This document shows, piece after piece, positions 42,879-51,593 of a DNA stretch of 64,000 nucleotides (position 1 is the stretch's first letter; each line of letters starts with the position of its first letter). The notes under the pieces were generated by a model. That model saw only the letters and a program-made list of their open reading frames with translations. It did no database searches and was not told the DNA's origin. The stretch is from Fen-1362 sp049516395 (GTDB lineage Bacteria > Planctomycetota > Phycisphaerae > Sedimentisphaerales > Anaerobacaceae), in the NCBI GenBank assembly GCA_049516395.1, contig JBEKTD010000010.1, positions 33,383 to 97,382 on the forward strand, read 5' to 3'. The position numbers and the translations under genes are program-made.

Positions 42879-43243
42879 TTAAAAACCAAGGGGAAACTAG
42901 GGTCATCGGGGTTGTTGAAAAAGGCCGCTATTACCAATAGGGTGATAACGTGTTCAGCACCCGTTTTTTCCTCGCCCCTATTTTAATTTCCAACCTCCTC
43001 GTTAAATCCGCAATCCGAAATCTGCACACGGAGCAAAGCGACGAGCCCGCTTCGGAAACCGCAATTAAAAGTTCCCCGCCCCGTTTTTCAATCGACAATC
43101 GACAACCGGCAATCGACAATCCTTGCACGCTACACGCCGCACGCTGATTATTCGTTTGACGCCTCGTTTGTGAAAATATAACAGATATCGGTGACAAGTT
43201 AACATTTCTTGCCATTCATATAAAGTCTGATTACAATGTGTCC
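42879..43243. repeat. 365-bp gap with text-like repeats
   Basis: The gap holds AAATCCGCAATCCGAAATCT (43004-43023), the 33-bp piece shared with 35329-35361 (at 43026-43058), CAATCGACAATCGACAACCG with a second CAATCGACAATCC (about 43089-43121) and CACGCTACACGCCGCACGCT (about 43126-43145). No gene is supported. Confidence 0.7.
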
Positions 43244-43900
43244 ATGGAAAATGAGCCACCCCAAACCAAGAAGGCTAATTATACTGCCGAGATTACTTTC
43301 GCTATTCTTGTATTCCTTGCGACCTGTCCCTTAATTCCTTTTCTTGCTACTTTTATTCAGCCAAGATCTGTACTCATATATATAGTCTTACATGTTTTCG
43401 AGGGAATTTTTGCTGCTATTTTATTAATTGTCGCTGTTACTCGACTATTAGTTGGGCTAAGAAAAACCCCAAAAGTATCTGGCATTAGAGCCGTTATTCT
43501 TGTTTTGACGGTCATAGTCGGTTTTTTTATGGGATACACTATACCTTGGTGGGATGCTGCTGCCCAAGGTATGTACCTCAACCTGAAATCGGCGGACTTC
43601 ACAGAACTTCGCAACTGGGCACAATCCGCCCAATTTTCTGAAGGTAAAAATTATTTACAGGTATCCGATAAAAATATTCCAGTTGCTGCTGCGAAGTTCA
43701 GACCGTTTGAAGTTTGGGTACATGATCTTGGCAATAAAAAAGGACGAATTGTTTCCTTAATATGGTGCGGCGGAATGAGTCATGTGGAGCTTATTGTAGG
43801 TCCGCCCGATATGCCTATTCCTAAACCAGTTCTTCGTCCTAATCATCTTGAAGTGCATAAAACGGTTTCTCCCGGTGCTTACATTAGCATAAGCGGATGA
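43244..43900 (+). CDS. Membrane protein with a soluble C-terminal domain, unknown function
   Basis: The ATG at 43244 is preferred to a GTG 6 nt upstream. Three hydrophobic segments occur at about 18-38, 43-68 and 82-102. A C-terminal domain of about 110 residues follows, with regular beta-like alternation and a GGMSHVELIVGPPDMP segment near residue 180. The family is not recognised. The gene precedes a convergent AP2/HNH gene by 10 bp. Confidence 0.6.
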   Translation: MENEPPQTKKANYTAEITFAILVFLATCPLIPFLATFIQPRSVLIYIVLHVFEGIFAAILLIVAVTRLLVGLRKTPKVSGIRAVILVLTVIVGFFMGYTIPWWDAAAQGMYLNLKSADFTELRNWAQSAQFSEGKNYLQVSDKNIPVAAAKFRPFEVWVHDLGNKKGRIVSLIWCGGMSHVELIVGPPDMPIPKPVLRPNHLEVHKTVSPGAYISISG

Positions 43901-43910
43901 TTACAATTTT

Positions 43911-44498
43911 CTACACGCTGAACGCTGATTCTGGAAAGTTCAACCTCGCAAATTCGCCGCGAAACTTTTTTGCGGCGGCGTCATAGGCGCGTGCGGCGTC
44001 GATTTCGGAGTCGAAGGAGCCGAGGTTTATTTTTTTGCCTTTAAGAGTGATTCGGCTTTGCCATTTAGACCTTTCTTTGACAAACCATACGCCGATGTAT
44101 TTCGAGGTGGTGTTTTTTCTTTTTTTGCGGTTGAGCATATTTTCGGCCTGAGTAACAATGCGGAGGTTTTCTCTGCGATTATCGAGGGAATCGGTGTTTT
44201 GGTGATCGACGACGAGGTTGTCGGGCGGGTTCATAATTTCCCTGTGCAGGCGGAGTGTTTTAAGGTCTGCGCCATCGACGACGACCCTGACGGCGTAGAA
44301 TTTAGTGCCGTGGCCGCCGAGAGTCCAATTGAAGTCGCAATAGCGATAGTAATCCTGCTGGTCAAGAATCGTAAAAAGGCCATCGCCGAGGGAAATTTTA
44401 CGGAAGGAATAACCATATTTGTATTTGCGATAAAGCGTTACGGGCCAAGTGCAGATACGGTCGAGCCAATTCGGTATTGTCAGGTTAATTGTTGACAT
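43911..44498 (-). CDS. AP2-domain HNH-type protein, full length
   Basis: The 195-residue protein starts after GGAGG and has an N-terminal region (about 1-80, with DQQDYYRYCDFNWTLGGHG), an HNH-like core (RLHREIMNPPDNLVVDHQN, LDNRRENLRIVT) and an AP2 domain (SKYIGVWFVKERSKWQSRI, NLGSFDSEIDAARAYDAAA). This combination is typical of homing-endonuclease-like proteins of bacteria and phages. It is probably a selfish or DNA-binding element. The truncated copy at 2494-2850 is related. Confidence 0.85.
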   Translation of the reverse strand: MSTINLTIPNWLDRICTWPVTLYRKYKYGYSFRKISLGDGLFTILDQQDYYRYCDFNWTLGGHGTKFYAVRVVVDGADLKTLRLHREIMNPPDNLVVDHQNTDSLDNRRENLRIVTQAENMLNRKKRKNTTSKYIGVWFVKERSKWQSRITLKGKKINLGSFDSEIDAARAYDAAAKKFRGEFARLNFPESAFSV

Positions 44499-44904
44499 AA
44501 AATCCTCCAGAACAAGAAGTTCTAATTTCTAAATCCTAATCTCTAAACAAATCTGAAATTTGAAATCCGAAATGGAACTTCTGTTCCTGTGACCGTGCCC
44601 ACCCGGGGCGAAATGCAAACACACAGGTTTGCCCCTACGTGCGCCTCTGCGCAAGATTGCTTCGGCCTTGCGGCCTCGCAATGACCCCCAGGCAGGCCTG
44701 GGGGCTAACCTCTGAGGAACAACGTTCCTCTATATATAGGGCGAAATTGAGAGGGTTTTAAGGAGTTACGACACATTATTTTTATGCCCCAAAGCGATAA
44801 GTTCTTTTGCCGCAAAGAGTAAAAAAAATTTCAAAAATTCCCGGATTTTTTTAGACCCTCGCGAGTGAGTATTTAGTTGAATTACCTAAATTAACAGAAT
44901 GGCC
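44499..44904. repeat. 406-bp gap of dispersed repeats
   Basis: The gap contains AATTTCTAAATCCTAATCTC and AAATCTGAAATTTGAAATCC (44520-44575), GGGGCGAAATGCAAACACAC with an inverted partner GGTTTGCCCC (about 44605-44636), AGATTGCTTCGGCCTTGCGG, and hairpins CCCCAGGCAGGCCTGGGG (about 44687-44704) and AGGAACAACGTTCCT (about 44716-44730). No gene is supported. Confidence 0.65.
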
Positions 44905-45642
44905 CTATTTTGGTTTATTGGGTTCGGCCTTTGGCATTTCCGTTTTGGCGGCGGCGCGGACGGCGGTAATTTCTCTTTCGCCGAAGTCACTGCTGAAAGT
45001 GCCCTTTATCGTGTCGCCTGTTACGGTGCCCGCGAAGGTCAATGTAAAATCGTTGCCGCCCATTTTGCCGGTGCGAGTAAACGTCAGTTTGCCATCAGCG
45101 AATTTCAAATTAGAGATAGTAGTTTCTCCGCCGCGCATCCCTTCCCATTTGCCCGCGAGGTTGCCGTCGGGGTTTTGGGTTATGGTCATCTTCTCAACGA
45201 TTTCTCTGGCGGGTATCATAATATTCATCTGCCATTCGCCGGCGAGGGGGTCTTTCTGGTCTTTTGTTTCTCCGCGAGTTCCTTCAAAAGTAAACTCACC
45301 CCACTGGCCTTTGGCTGTGCCTTTGAGTTTTCCATTTTCGAGAGTGCCTTCGTAAGAGGTTTTCATATCCTGGCCGCCGAAGCTGCTTGTCTGGGTGAAT
45401 TTAACTTTGCCGCCATCTGCCGTAATATCCGATAGTGTGCTTTCGCCCCATTGTGCTGACCATGTCCCGGCGTATTTGCCGTCCGCGTTTTTGGTAATCG
45501 TCATGGTCGCGTCCGAGTTCATTGCCTCGAACTTGCTTGTGAAATTCCATTCGCCCGTAATGCCCTGGGCCGCTATCACGACTGATGCCGACAAAACGAC
45601 CACAAGAGCCACACTTGTCAGAATTGCTTTGATTGACTTCAT
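44905..45642 (-). CDS. Secreted two-repeat beta-rich protein, unknown function
   Basis: The 245-residue protein has a signal peptide (ILTSVALVVVLSASVVIAAQ) and two homologous units of about 95-100 residues. The first runs from GITGEWNFTSKFEAM to GEFTFEGTR, the second from PLAGEWQMNIMIPA to EREITAVRA. Each has the pattern GEW ... MTIT(K/Q)NxDGxxAGxW ... F(T)xT ... GGxD ... GT ... IKGT/LKGT, suggesting a lipocalin-like antiparallel beta fold. AGGAG precedes the ATG. The role is unknown; a ligand-binding periplasmic or surface protein is possible. Confidence 0.7.
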   Translation of the reverse strand: MKSIKAILTSVALVVVLSASVVIAAQGITGEWNFTSKFEAMNSDATMTITKNADGKYAGTWSAQWGESTLSDITADGGKVKFTQTSSFGGQDMKTSYEGTLENGKLKGTAKGQWGEFTFEGTRGETKDQKDPLAGEWQMNIMIPAREIVEKMTITQNPDGNLAGKWEGMRGGETTISNLKFADGKLTFTRTGKMGGNDFTLTFAGTVTGDTIKGTFSSDFGEREITAVRAAAKTEMPKAEPNKPK

Positions 45643-45731
45643 AATTCGCTTCTCCTTAAAAAAATGGCTTTTTACTGGATTTCTGTGCTAAATTGAGAAT
45701 ATCTCCGCCAGCGGGGGATGTCCAGATAATT

Positions 45732-45832
45732 CTCGATACTGGATTCTCGATACTCGATGCTGGATACTGGATACTCGATACTCGATACTGGATACTCGAT
45801 ACTCGATACTGGACGCTCGATGCTGGATACTC
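45732..45832. repeat. Tandem minisatellite of GATACTCGATACTGG-type units
   Basis: Units such as CTCGATACTGG, ATACTCGATACTCGATGCTGG and ATACTGGATACTCGATACTCG repeat imperfectly over 101 bp, all built from GATACT plus C or G. The gap 45643-46063 also holds class B pieces (ATGCGGGGATCTTCGCTACG near 45908, GATTGCCGGGGCAAGCAGGG near 46005). No gene is supported before rplM. Confidence 0.85.
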
Positions 45833-46063
45833 GTGACTTGTGGCTCGAAAACGGAAACTGGGCCCCCGACAGAAGAACCAAAGCAGCACGGCTCCCCGCC
45901 AAAGACATGCGGGGATCTTCGCTACGCTACGAGAGGGCAGGCAGGGCAGAAGTCCTTCGACTGGTTCGACGGCGTTCACCACAGGTAGCTCCCCGGCCAA
46001 CGGATTGCCGGGGCAAGCAGGGCAGGCATATCGAAAAAAACTTAAAAAAAGGCATTTCGGCAT

Positions 46064-46091
46064 TTGACATACCGTCAAAATTCGCTAAAAT
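46064..46091 (+). promoter_or_regulatory. Promoter of rplM-rpsI
   Basis: TTGACA (46064-46069), a 16-bp spacer and TAAAAT (46086-46091) lie 31 bp before the rplM start codon, a near-consensus sigma-70 promoter. Confidence 0.8.
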
Positions 46092-46122
46092 AAGGGGCTT
46101 TAGAAGATTGTATGGAGTTCGT

Positions 46123-46557
46123 ATGAAGACGTTTTTGATGAAAACAGAAGATGTGCAGGCCCAGCGTAAGTGGTGGCTTATAGATGCCGACGGTTTGGTT
46201 CTTGGCCGAATGTCAACCAGGATAGCCCGGATATTGATGGGCAAGAACCGGCCGACATATACGCCATACGTTGACGGCGGCGATTGTGTAATCGTCGTTA
46301 ACGCGGAAAAGATTCGCGTTACCGGCGCAAAGGCCGAGCAGCGGGAATACGATTATTATACGCATTATCCGGGCGGACACAGATACACGACGTTCGCGAA
46401 TATGTTCAAAGACAAGCCGGAGAAGGTAATCGAGATGTCGGTGAAGCGTATGCTGCCGAAGAACCAGTTAGGCAGGCATATGATACTTCGGCTGAAGATT
46501 GTCCGCGGGCCGGAACATACGTATCAGGCGCAAAAACCCGAAGAGATGAAGATATAA
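46123..46557 (+). CDS. rplM: 50S ribosomal protein L13
   Basis: The ATG at 46123 (MKTFLMKTEDVQAQRKWWLI) follows GGAG. The 144-residue protein has the L13 landmarks DADGLVLGRMSTRIARIL, GDCVIVVNAEKIRVTGAK, TYTPYVD, AVKRMLPKN-like VKRMLPKNQLGR and YQAQKP. The open frame runs further upstream through repeat sequence, but promoter and ribosome site fix this start. rpsI follows after 22 bp, the usual order. Confidence 0.98.
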   Translation: MKTFLMKTEDVQAQRKWWLIDADGLVLGRMSTRIARILMGKNRPTYTPYVDGGDCVIVVNAEKIRVTGAKAEQREYDYYTHYPGGHRYTTFANMFKDKPEKVIEMSVKRMLPKNQLGRHMILRLKIVRGPEHTYQAQKPEEMKI

Positions 46558-46579
46558 TTTTTCGGAAAGATAGCAGGTT

Positions 46580-47035
46580 ATGGCAAAGGCAGAGGAAACA
46601 GCGGTAAAAAAAGAGACGCCGGCAGCACCGGCAAAGGGGCCGGACAAGGGCGGTTTCTACTGGGGCACAGGCAGAAGAAAAACATCGGTTGCCCGTGTGC
46701 GGATAAGACCCGGCGACGGCAAACTGGTCATTAACAAGAGGGAGCTTCATAATTTTTTCAGGAGCGACCAGGACAGAAGCGCAGTAATGGCGCCGCTTGT
46801 GGCGGCCAAAGCCGATAAGACGCTTGATATATTTGTCAACGTAAACGGCGGCGGCACGACGGGCCAGGCGGGCGCGACGGTGCTGGGGATAGCAAGGGCG
46901 CTGAAGATATACGACCCGGGTCTTGCCCAGATGCTGCGCGACGGCGGATTCCTGACACGCGACCCGAGAATGGTCGAAAGGAAGAAACCGGGACAATCGG
47001 GCGCACGAAGGAGATTCCAGTTCTCGAAACGTTAA
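46580..47035 (+). CDS. rpsI: 30S ribosomal protein S9
   Basis: The 151-residue protein has a short Ala/Lys-rich N-terminal extension (about 20 residues) before the S9 core: GTGRRKTSVARVRI, VNVNGGGTTGQAGA, GIARALKIYDPGL, GFLTRDPRMVERKKPGQ and the C-terminal FSKR that reaches the P-site tRNA. A strong terminator follows 24 bp after the stop. Confidence 0.98.
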   Translation: MAKAEETAVKKETPAAPAKGPDKGGFYWGTGRRKTSVARVRIRPGDGKLVINKRELHNFFRSDQDRSAVMAPLVAAKADKTLDIFVNVNGGGTTGQAGATVLGIARALKIYDPGLAQMLRDGGFLTRDPRMVERKKPGQSGARRRFQFSKR

Positions 47036-47059
47036 ACGATTAACGATTTGGATTATCAT

Positions 47060-47091
47060 AAGGCCGCTGGAAAACTCCCGCGGCCTTTTTT
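47060..47091 (+). terminator. Rho-independent terminator of rplM-rpsI
   Basis: AAGGCCGC (47060-47067) pairs with GCGGCCTT (47080-47087) around a 12-nt loop. The run of six Ts at 47086-47091 forms the tail. Confidence 0.93.
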
Positions 47092-47209
47092 GTTTGGTGG
47101 TGAAGTCAAAAACAGTTCTTTGGCGGGCTTTGATTTGCAAAGTGTTATTGAGTAAATTACAATTGCGGCAAAGATAAATCATAAGAAGCTTTTTGCGTAA
47201 GGAGAAAAT

Positions 47210-48220
47210 ATGGTACGTGTTGCGATTATAGGGGCAAGCGGATATACCGGCGCGGAGTCGATTGAGATACTGCTTCGGCACAGCGGGGCGAAACTGACGT
47301 ATTTGAGCGCGCTGCCTGAGGAGTGCGGGATTATCAGCGATATGTTCGGGCGATTCAAGGGCAGATGCGAAATGACAGTTACGCCGTTGGATTTGGAAAA
47401 GCTGGCGGACGTGGCGGACGTGGTGTTGTGCTGCCTGCCGCATAAGGTGTCGATGAGCTTTGTGCCGAAGATGCTGGAGGCGGGGGTGAAGGTTGTCGAT
47501 TTCAGCGCGGACTATCGGCTCAAAGACATGGCGGTTTACGAAAAGTTTTACGGCGTAAAGCATACCGATACGGACAATCTTGCCAAGGCGGCGTTCGGGC
47601 TGCCGGAATTATTCCGCGAGAAGATTAAGGAGGCAGAATTGGTTGCGAACCCGGGATGTTTTCCGACGGGTGCGTCGCTGGCGGTTGCGCCGCTGCTGAA
47701 AGAGGGACTGATTGAGGCCGAGCAGGTAATTGTTAATTCGGTTACGGGCGTTTCCGGCGCGGGCAAAAACCCGTCGGCGAAGTTCCATTTTCCGAATATG
47801 AACGAAAATATATTCGCTTATGGCATTGGCGTTCATCGGCACATGCCTGAGATTGAGCAGATTATGAGCGACACGGCGGGCAAACCTGTTACGGTGCTGT
47901 TCCAGCCGCACGTCGGGCCTTTTGACCGCGGTATCTTATCGACTGTTTATTCGAAGCCGAAGGGCAAGGTTACGAATGAGCAGTTGATGAAGCTGTATAA
48001 GGGTTTTTATGCCAAAGAGCCGTTTGTGCAGGTTTGTGCGGAAAGCCCGAGTGTCAAGGACGTCGCGGGGACAAATTATTGCCACGTTTTCCCGACGGTT
48101 GTGAAGGGGACAATTGTCTGCTTCTCAGCCATCGACAACCTGATTAAAGGCGCATCGGGCCAGGCGATTCAGAATATGAATATAATTTTCGGCCTTGATG
48201 AAACCATGGGCCTGAAGTAG
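47210..48220 (+). CDS. argC: N-acetyl-gamma-glutamyl-phosphate reductase
   Basis: The 336-residue protein has the NADP-binding start VRVAIIGASGYTGAESIEIL, the active-site Cys in VANPGCFPTGA, VTGVSGAGKNPS and GVHRHMPEIEQ. AAGGAG precedes the ATG. It catalyses the third step of arginine synthesis. argJ lies downstream on the same strand with two small genes between, so the four may be one operon. Confidence 0.97.
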   Translation: MVRVAIIGASGYTGAESIEILLRHSGAKLTYLSALPEECGIISDMFGRFKGRCEMTVTPLDLEKLADVADVVLCCLPHKVSMSFVPKMLEAGVKVVDFSADYRLKDMAVYEKFYGVKHTDTDNLAKAAFGLPELFREKIKEAELVANPGCFPTGASLAVAPLLKEGLIEAEQVIVNSVTGVSGAGKNPSAKFHFPNMNENIFAYGIGVHRHMPEIEQIMSDTAGKPVTVLFQPHVGPFDRGILSTVYSKPKGKVTNEQLMKLYKGFYAKEPFVQVCAESPSVKDVAGTNYCHVFPTVVKGTIVCFSAIDNLIKGASGQAIQNMNIIFGLDETMGLK

Positions 48221-48231
48221 GGGATAGTGCG

Positions 48232-48573
48232 GTGGGTAAGCTCGAAGAAATGTCGAAGAAGCGGATTCAGTCGCATAAGAAGTTTTTGGCGATAAAGTCA
48301 AAGGTTTACGAACGATTTCTCGAAGTGGAAAAGGCGGCTTTCGGTAAAGGTAAGGTTCCGAAGAAATATAAGGAGCTTATCGCTGTTGGGATATCGGTTG
48401 TAATCAATTGCGAATCCTGTATGCAATGGCACATCGAGCAGGCAGCCAAAGCAGGAGCATCGCAGCAGGAAATTCTTGAGGCGGTAGAAATCGGTATTGA
48501 GATGAGCGGCGGGCCGGGGACGGTGTCAGCCAGATTTGCTCTTGATGTTATGGAAGGAATTTTTGGCAAGTAA
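48232..48573 (+). CDS. Carboxymuconolactone decarboxylase/AhpD-like protein
   Basis: The 113-residue protein has the CMD-family active motif CESCMQWHIEQAAKAGAS, with CxxC followed by His, and the helical ELIAVGISVVINC segment. Such proteins act as peroxidase partners or thiol-disulfide oxidoreductases; the substrate is unknown. The start is a GTG; an ATG at 48253 is the alternative. It starts 11 bp after argC. Confidence 0.9.
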   Translation: MGKLEEMSKKRIQSHKKFLAIKSKVYERFLEVEKAAFGKGKVPKKYKELIAVGISVVINCESCMQWHIEQAAKAGASQQEILEAVEIGIEMSGGPGTVSARFALDVMEGIFGK

Positions 48574-48576
48574 CTT

Positions 48577-49383
48577 ATGAACAATCGCATACTCAAAATA
48601 GCGACGTGTCAGTTTGCGGTGAGCGCATCGATAAAACGGAATGCGAAGCAGATTTGCGCACAAATGCAAAAGGCCAAAAGGGGAGGTGCGGAGATTGCGC
48701 ATTTTCCGGAATGCGCTCTGGCCGGCTATATTGGTTTTGATTTTCCCAATTTTGACGGATTTGACTGGGAACTCCTCGAAGAGGAAACCAGCAGGATAAT
48801 GGCTTTGGCGGGGAAATTGAAAATGTGGGTGGCGCTGGGCTCTGTGCATCGGCTGGGTGGTTCAGGCAAGATAAGCAACTGCCTGTATTTGATTGGGCCG
48901 GAGGGCAAAATCGCGGACCGATATGACAAACGGTTTTGCACGGCTGGCGAACTACGCCGGTTTAAGCCCGGCAATCGATTTGTCTTTTTCACAATCAATG
49001 GCGTGAAGTGTTCATTGCTGATTTGTCTCGATTTGCGGTTCCCGGAGTTATACAGGGCGTTGTATAAGCAGGGGGTCAACTGCGTATTTCAGTCGTTTTA
49101 TAACGCCCGGCAAAAAGGCCCAAGCGTGCATACGCATATTATGAGGCAGACGATGCAGGCCAACGCGGCGACGAATCACTTCTGGGTGAGTATGTCGAAC
49201 GCGTCGGGGTATTATTCGCCATATCCGTCGTGTTTTATTCAGCCGGATGGGGTGATTGCGGGGCAGTTGAAACAGAATAAAGCGGGCGTTATGGTAAACG
49301 CCGTTGATTTGAGCAAGAAATTTTACGACCCGATGGCGGGTTTTCGTGAGATAGCCATCGCGGGCAAACTTAGCAACGGGTAG
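48577..49383 (+). CDS. Carbon-nitrogen hydrolase (nitrilase superfamily)
   Basis: The 268-residue protein has the Glu-Lys-Cys triad of the family: Glu in AHFPECALAGY, Lys in RYDKRFCT and Cys in SLLICLDLRFPELYR. These enzymes hydrolyse amides or nitriles such as N-carbamoyl compounds or omega-amides. Its place between argC and argJ may mean a role in nitrogen or arginine-related metabolism (inference). It starts 3 bp after the CMD gene. Confidence 0.92.
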   Translation: MNNRILKIATCQFAVSASIKRNAKQICAQMQKAKRGGAEIAHFPECALAGYIGFDFPNFDGFDWELLEEETSRIMALAGKLKMWVALGSVHRLGGSGKISNCLYLIGPEGKIADRYDKRFCTAGELRRFKPGNRFVFFTINGVKCSLLICLDLRFPELYRALYKQGVNCVFQSFYNARQKGPSVHTHIMRQTMQANAATNHFWVSMSNASGYYSPYPSCFIQPDGVIAGQLKQNKAGVMVNAVDLSKKFYDPMAGFREIAIAGKLSNG

Positions 49384-49413
49384 GACACACAACGAGACAA
49401 TAAAGAGGTGTGA

Positions 49414-50622
49414 ATGATGAGTGCCAATAGTACAGTGACTGCTCCGAAGGGATTTTTGGCTTCGGGGGTGAAGTGCGGGATAAAAAAATCGGGTAAACAT
49501 GATTTGGGATTAATTGTATGTCCAGCTGGAGCGAAGGCGGCGGCGGTGTTCACGACGAATAAAATCATCTCGGCGGCGGTGCAAATAAGCCAAAAGCATA
49601 TCAGGAGCGATACGATTTATGGGGTGGTTGTCAATTCGGGCAACGCTAACGCCTGCACGGGCGAAAAGGGACTCAAAACGGCAGTCCGAATGTGCGCAGA
49701 AACTGCGGGTTATCTTGTGGTTGACCCGCATCAGGTGCTTGTTGCCTCGACGGGCATCATTGGCGAGCATTTGCCGATGGGAAACGTTGCCGCGGGTATC
49801 GAAGATGCGATTGGGGAGTTGTCGGATTCAGCGACAGACGGGATGAATTTTACAAAGGCGATAATGACAACGGATACGAAGGTCAAGACGGCCTGTCGGC
49901 GGATTGAGATACAGGGGAAGAAAGTTGTAATCGCGGGGACGACGAAGGGTGCGGGGATGATTGGCCCGAATATGGCGACGACCTTGTGCTTTATCACGAC
50001 CGATGCTGCGATTACAAAGCCGATGCTGGCAAAATCGCTCAAGGCGGCGATTGGTGATTCACTAAATAAACTAACCGTCGATGGTCATCAGAGCACCAAC
50101 GATACAGCGATAATTCTCGCGTCGGGTTTAGCGGGAAATAAGCTGATAACAAGTCAGGATTCATCATACAAGAAATTCGCGGCTGCGTTGATAGACCTGT
50201 GCCAGGATTTAGCCAAGCAAATGGCCCTCGACGCGGAGGGCGCGACACGGATATTCAAGGTGGTGATTACAGGCGCGGCAAGCGAGGCGGAGGCGGCAAA
50301 AGCGGCGAGAGCGGTCGCGGATTATGATTTGGTCAAATGCGCCGTTCACGGCGGAGACCCCAACTGGGGCAGAATCATTTGCGCGGTCGGCTCATCAGGC
50401 GTTAAGCTGAATCCGCAAAAGATGTCCTGCAAACTCGATGATTTGGCGGTATTCAAAAACGGCGCACCGACTGATTTCGACCGTAAAAAGGCGAGCAAAA
50501 TTGTCTCACAGACAAGCCACACAATAACGGTTGATTTGGGCGCGGGCAAATACGGCGATTTCTGCGTCGGCTGCGACCTCAGCAAGGGCTATGTAACAAT
50601 CAACGCGGACTACCATACATAG
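49414..50622 (+). CDS. argJ: Ornithine acetyltransferase / glutamate N-acetyltransferase
   Basis: The 402-residue precursor has the family's opening (APKGFLASGVKCGIKKSGKHD), the autoproteolysis segment KGAGMIGPNMATTLCF with the nucleophile Thr, and the ending GCDLSKGYVTINADYHT. ArgJ recycles the acetyl group in arginine synthesis. The next codon region downstream of the stop begins an unrelated lipoprotein cassette, beyond which the last codons of an argJ occur again (51594-51619). Confidence 0.96.
   Translation: MMSANSTVTAPKGFLASGVKCGIKKSGKHDLGLIVCPAGAKAAAVFTTNKIISAAVQISQKHIRSDTIYGVVVNSGNANACTGEKGLKTAVRMCAETAGYLVVDPHQVLVASTGIIGEHLPMGNVAAGIEDAIGELSDSATDGMNFTKAIMTTDTKVKTACRRIEIQGKKVVIAGTTKGAGMIGPNMATTLCFITTDAAITKPMLAKSLKAAIGDSLNKLTVDGHQSTNDTAIILASGLAGNKLITSQDSSYKKFAAALIDLCQDLAKQMALDAEGATRIFKVVITGAASEAEAAKAARAVADYDLVKCAVHGGDPNWGRIICAVGSSGVKLNPQKMSCKLDDLAVFKNGAPTDFDRKKASKIVSQTSHTITVDLGAGKYGDFCVGCDLSKGYVTINADYHT
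50597..50622 (+). repeat. Direct repeat, left copy (3' end of argJ)
   Basis: This 26-bp segment (CAATCAACGCGGACTACCAT and the stop) recurs at 51594-51619 with 5 differences, all at third codon positions or in the stop codon (TAG versus TAA). It marks the left border of the lipoprotein cassette. Confidence 0.85.
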
Positions 50623-50638
50623 TAAGGAGGCAAAGTGT

Positions 50639-51086
50639 ATGTGTAAGGATTTTTGGGCAGGATTATATTCTGTATCTTTGTTGTTATTACTATGTATCAG
50701 TGGATGTTATATGCCGGTTAGAATCCGGGCGCGAACCCTCCCTCCAAATAAATATAGTTTGTGGTATATCATGGGAAGCCACAATTGACATAGTTGTTAG
50801 ACCGCCCCAAACCGTTTATAAGCATCCTGAAAGATGCAAGGATGTTACAGTTCATATTCGAGATTCCGCAGACAGCAACTTTATTGCAGTGCATATGGTC
50901 TTGGATAGTGCAAATCTCAACCGTGGCGAATGTTATTTATATTGGAAGGCTGGAATGAAACCTGTTCCTTGCGACTCTAATATTGAGTATGTGGAATATT
51001 ATATAGATTTTTCAATTGTCAAATATGGCCATTATAACGTAAATCGTAGAACAGACTGTTACAGAGTCCCCGTCAGCAAGAAATAA
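50639..51086 (+). pseudogene. Lipoprotein gene with a frameshift, first of two tandem paralogs
   Basis: An ATG at 50639 after AAGGAGG begins a lipoprotein signal (GLYSVSLLLLLCISGC) but that frame stops after SLWYIMGSHN. The rest (NIVCGISWEATIDIVV to PCDSNIEYVEYYIDF and RVPVSKK) lies in the third frame and matches the paralog at 51136-51582, where CGKPW replaces CGISW. One added base, or two lost bases, between about 50705 and 50755 explains it. The region has CCCTCCCTCC and AAATAAA runs, so a sequencing error is also possible. Confidence 0.75.
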
Positions 51087-51135
51087 TTTATCTCGTTCAA
51101 TTTCTACAGTGGATTTAAATAAGGAAGCGAAATGT

Positions 51136-51582
51136 ATGGGTAAGTATTTATTGGCAGGATTATATTCTGTATCGTTGTTGTTATTATTATGTATCAGTGG
51201 ATGTCAAGTCGCAGGCGGAAGGGGCGGAGGTGGTATTACGCATTATAGTCCATTAAGTAGTGTGGATTGCGGCAAACCATGGGTAATTTCAGTCGGCTAT
51301 TCTCTTGCGATGGTTGACCGGAAAGAAAAACCCAGCAAGCTTATAGAAAGATTTAAGGCCGGTGTGGTTCATATTCATTATTCCTCAGATAATAATTTTA
51401 TCGACGTTCCTATGGTTTTTGAAAGCGTGAATCCTGAAACTGGCAAATTGAAAATGAAGGCAGACATGAAACCAATCCCCTGTGATTCCAATATTGAATA
51501 TGTAGGTTACCTTATAGATTTCATGTTCGACAATCACTATAAAAAGTCAAAATATCATATTGTCCCCGTCACCAAAAACTGA
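51136..51582 (+). CDS. Small lipoprotein, unknown function, paralog of the preceding gene
   Basis: The ATG at 51136 (MGKYLLAGLYSVSLLLLLCI) has an AAGGAAG site at the same distance as its paralog. The lipobox is CISGC. The mature part of about 125 residues contains HIHYSSDNNFIDVPMVF and KPIPCDSNIEYVGYLIDF; the motif PCDSNIEYV is shared with the paralog. The gene is AT-rich compared with argJ. No family is recognised. With its broken sister it forms a cassette between two argJ 3' ends. Confidence 0.75.
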   Translation: MGKYLLAGLYSVSLLLLLCISGCQVAGGRGGGGITHYSPLSSVDCGKPWVISVGYSLAMVDRKEKPSKLIERFKAGVVHIHYSSDNNFIDVPMVFESVNPETGKLKMKADMKPIPCDSNIEYVGYLIDFMFDNHYKKSKYHIVPVTKN

Positions 51583-51593
51583 TTTTTAGTATG

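Noticed and set aside
45732..45832. Possible CRISPR array in the GATACT-rich tandem repeats
   Set aside because: The units are short, contiguous and degenerate, with no unique spacers of constant length and no cas gene nearby.
46406..47563. A 385-codon open frame on the minus strand across rplM, rpsI and argC
   Set aside because: It lies antisense to well-recognised ribosomal protein and argC genes, has no family resemblance and is explained by codon bias of those genes.
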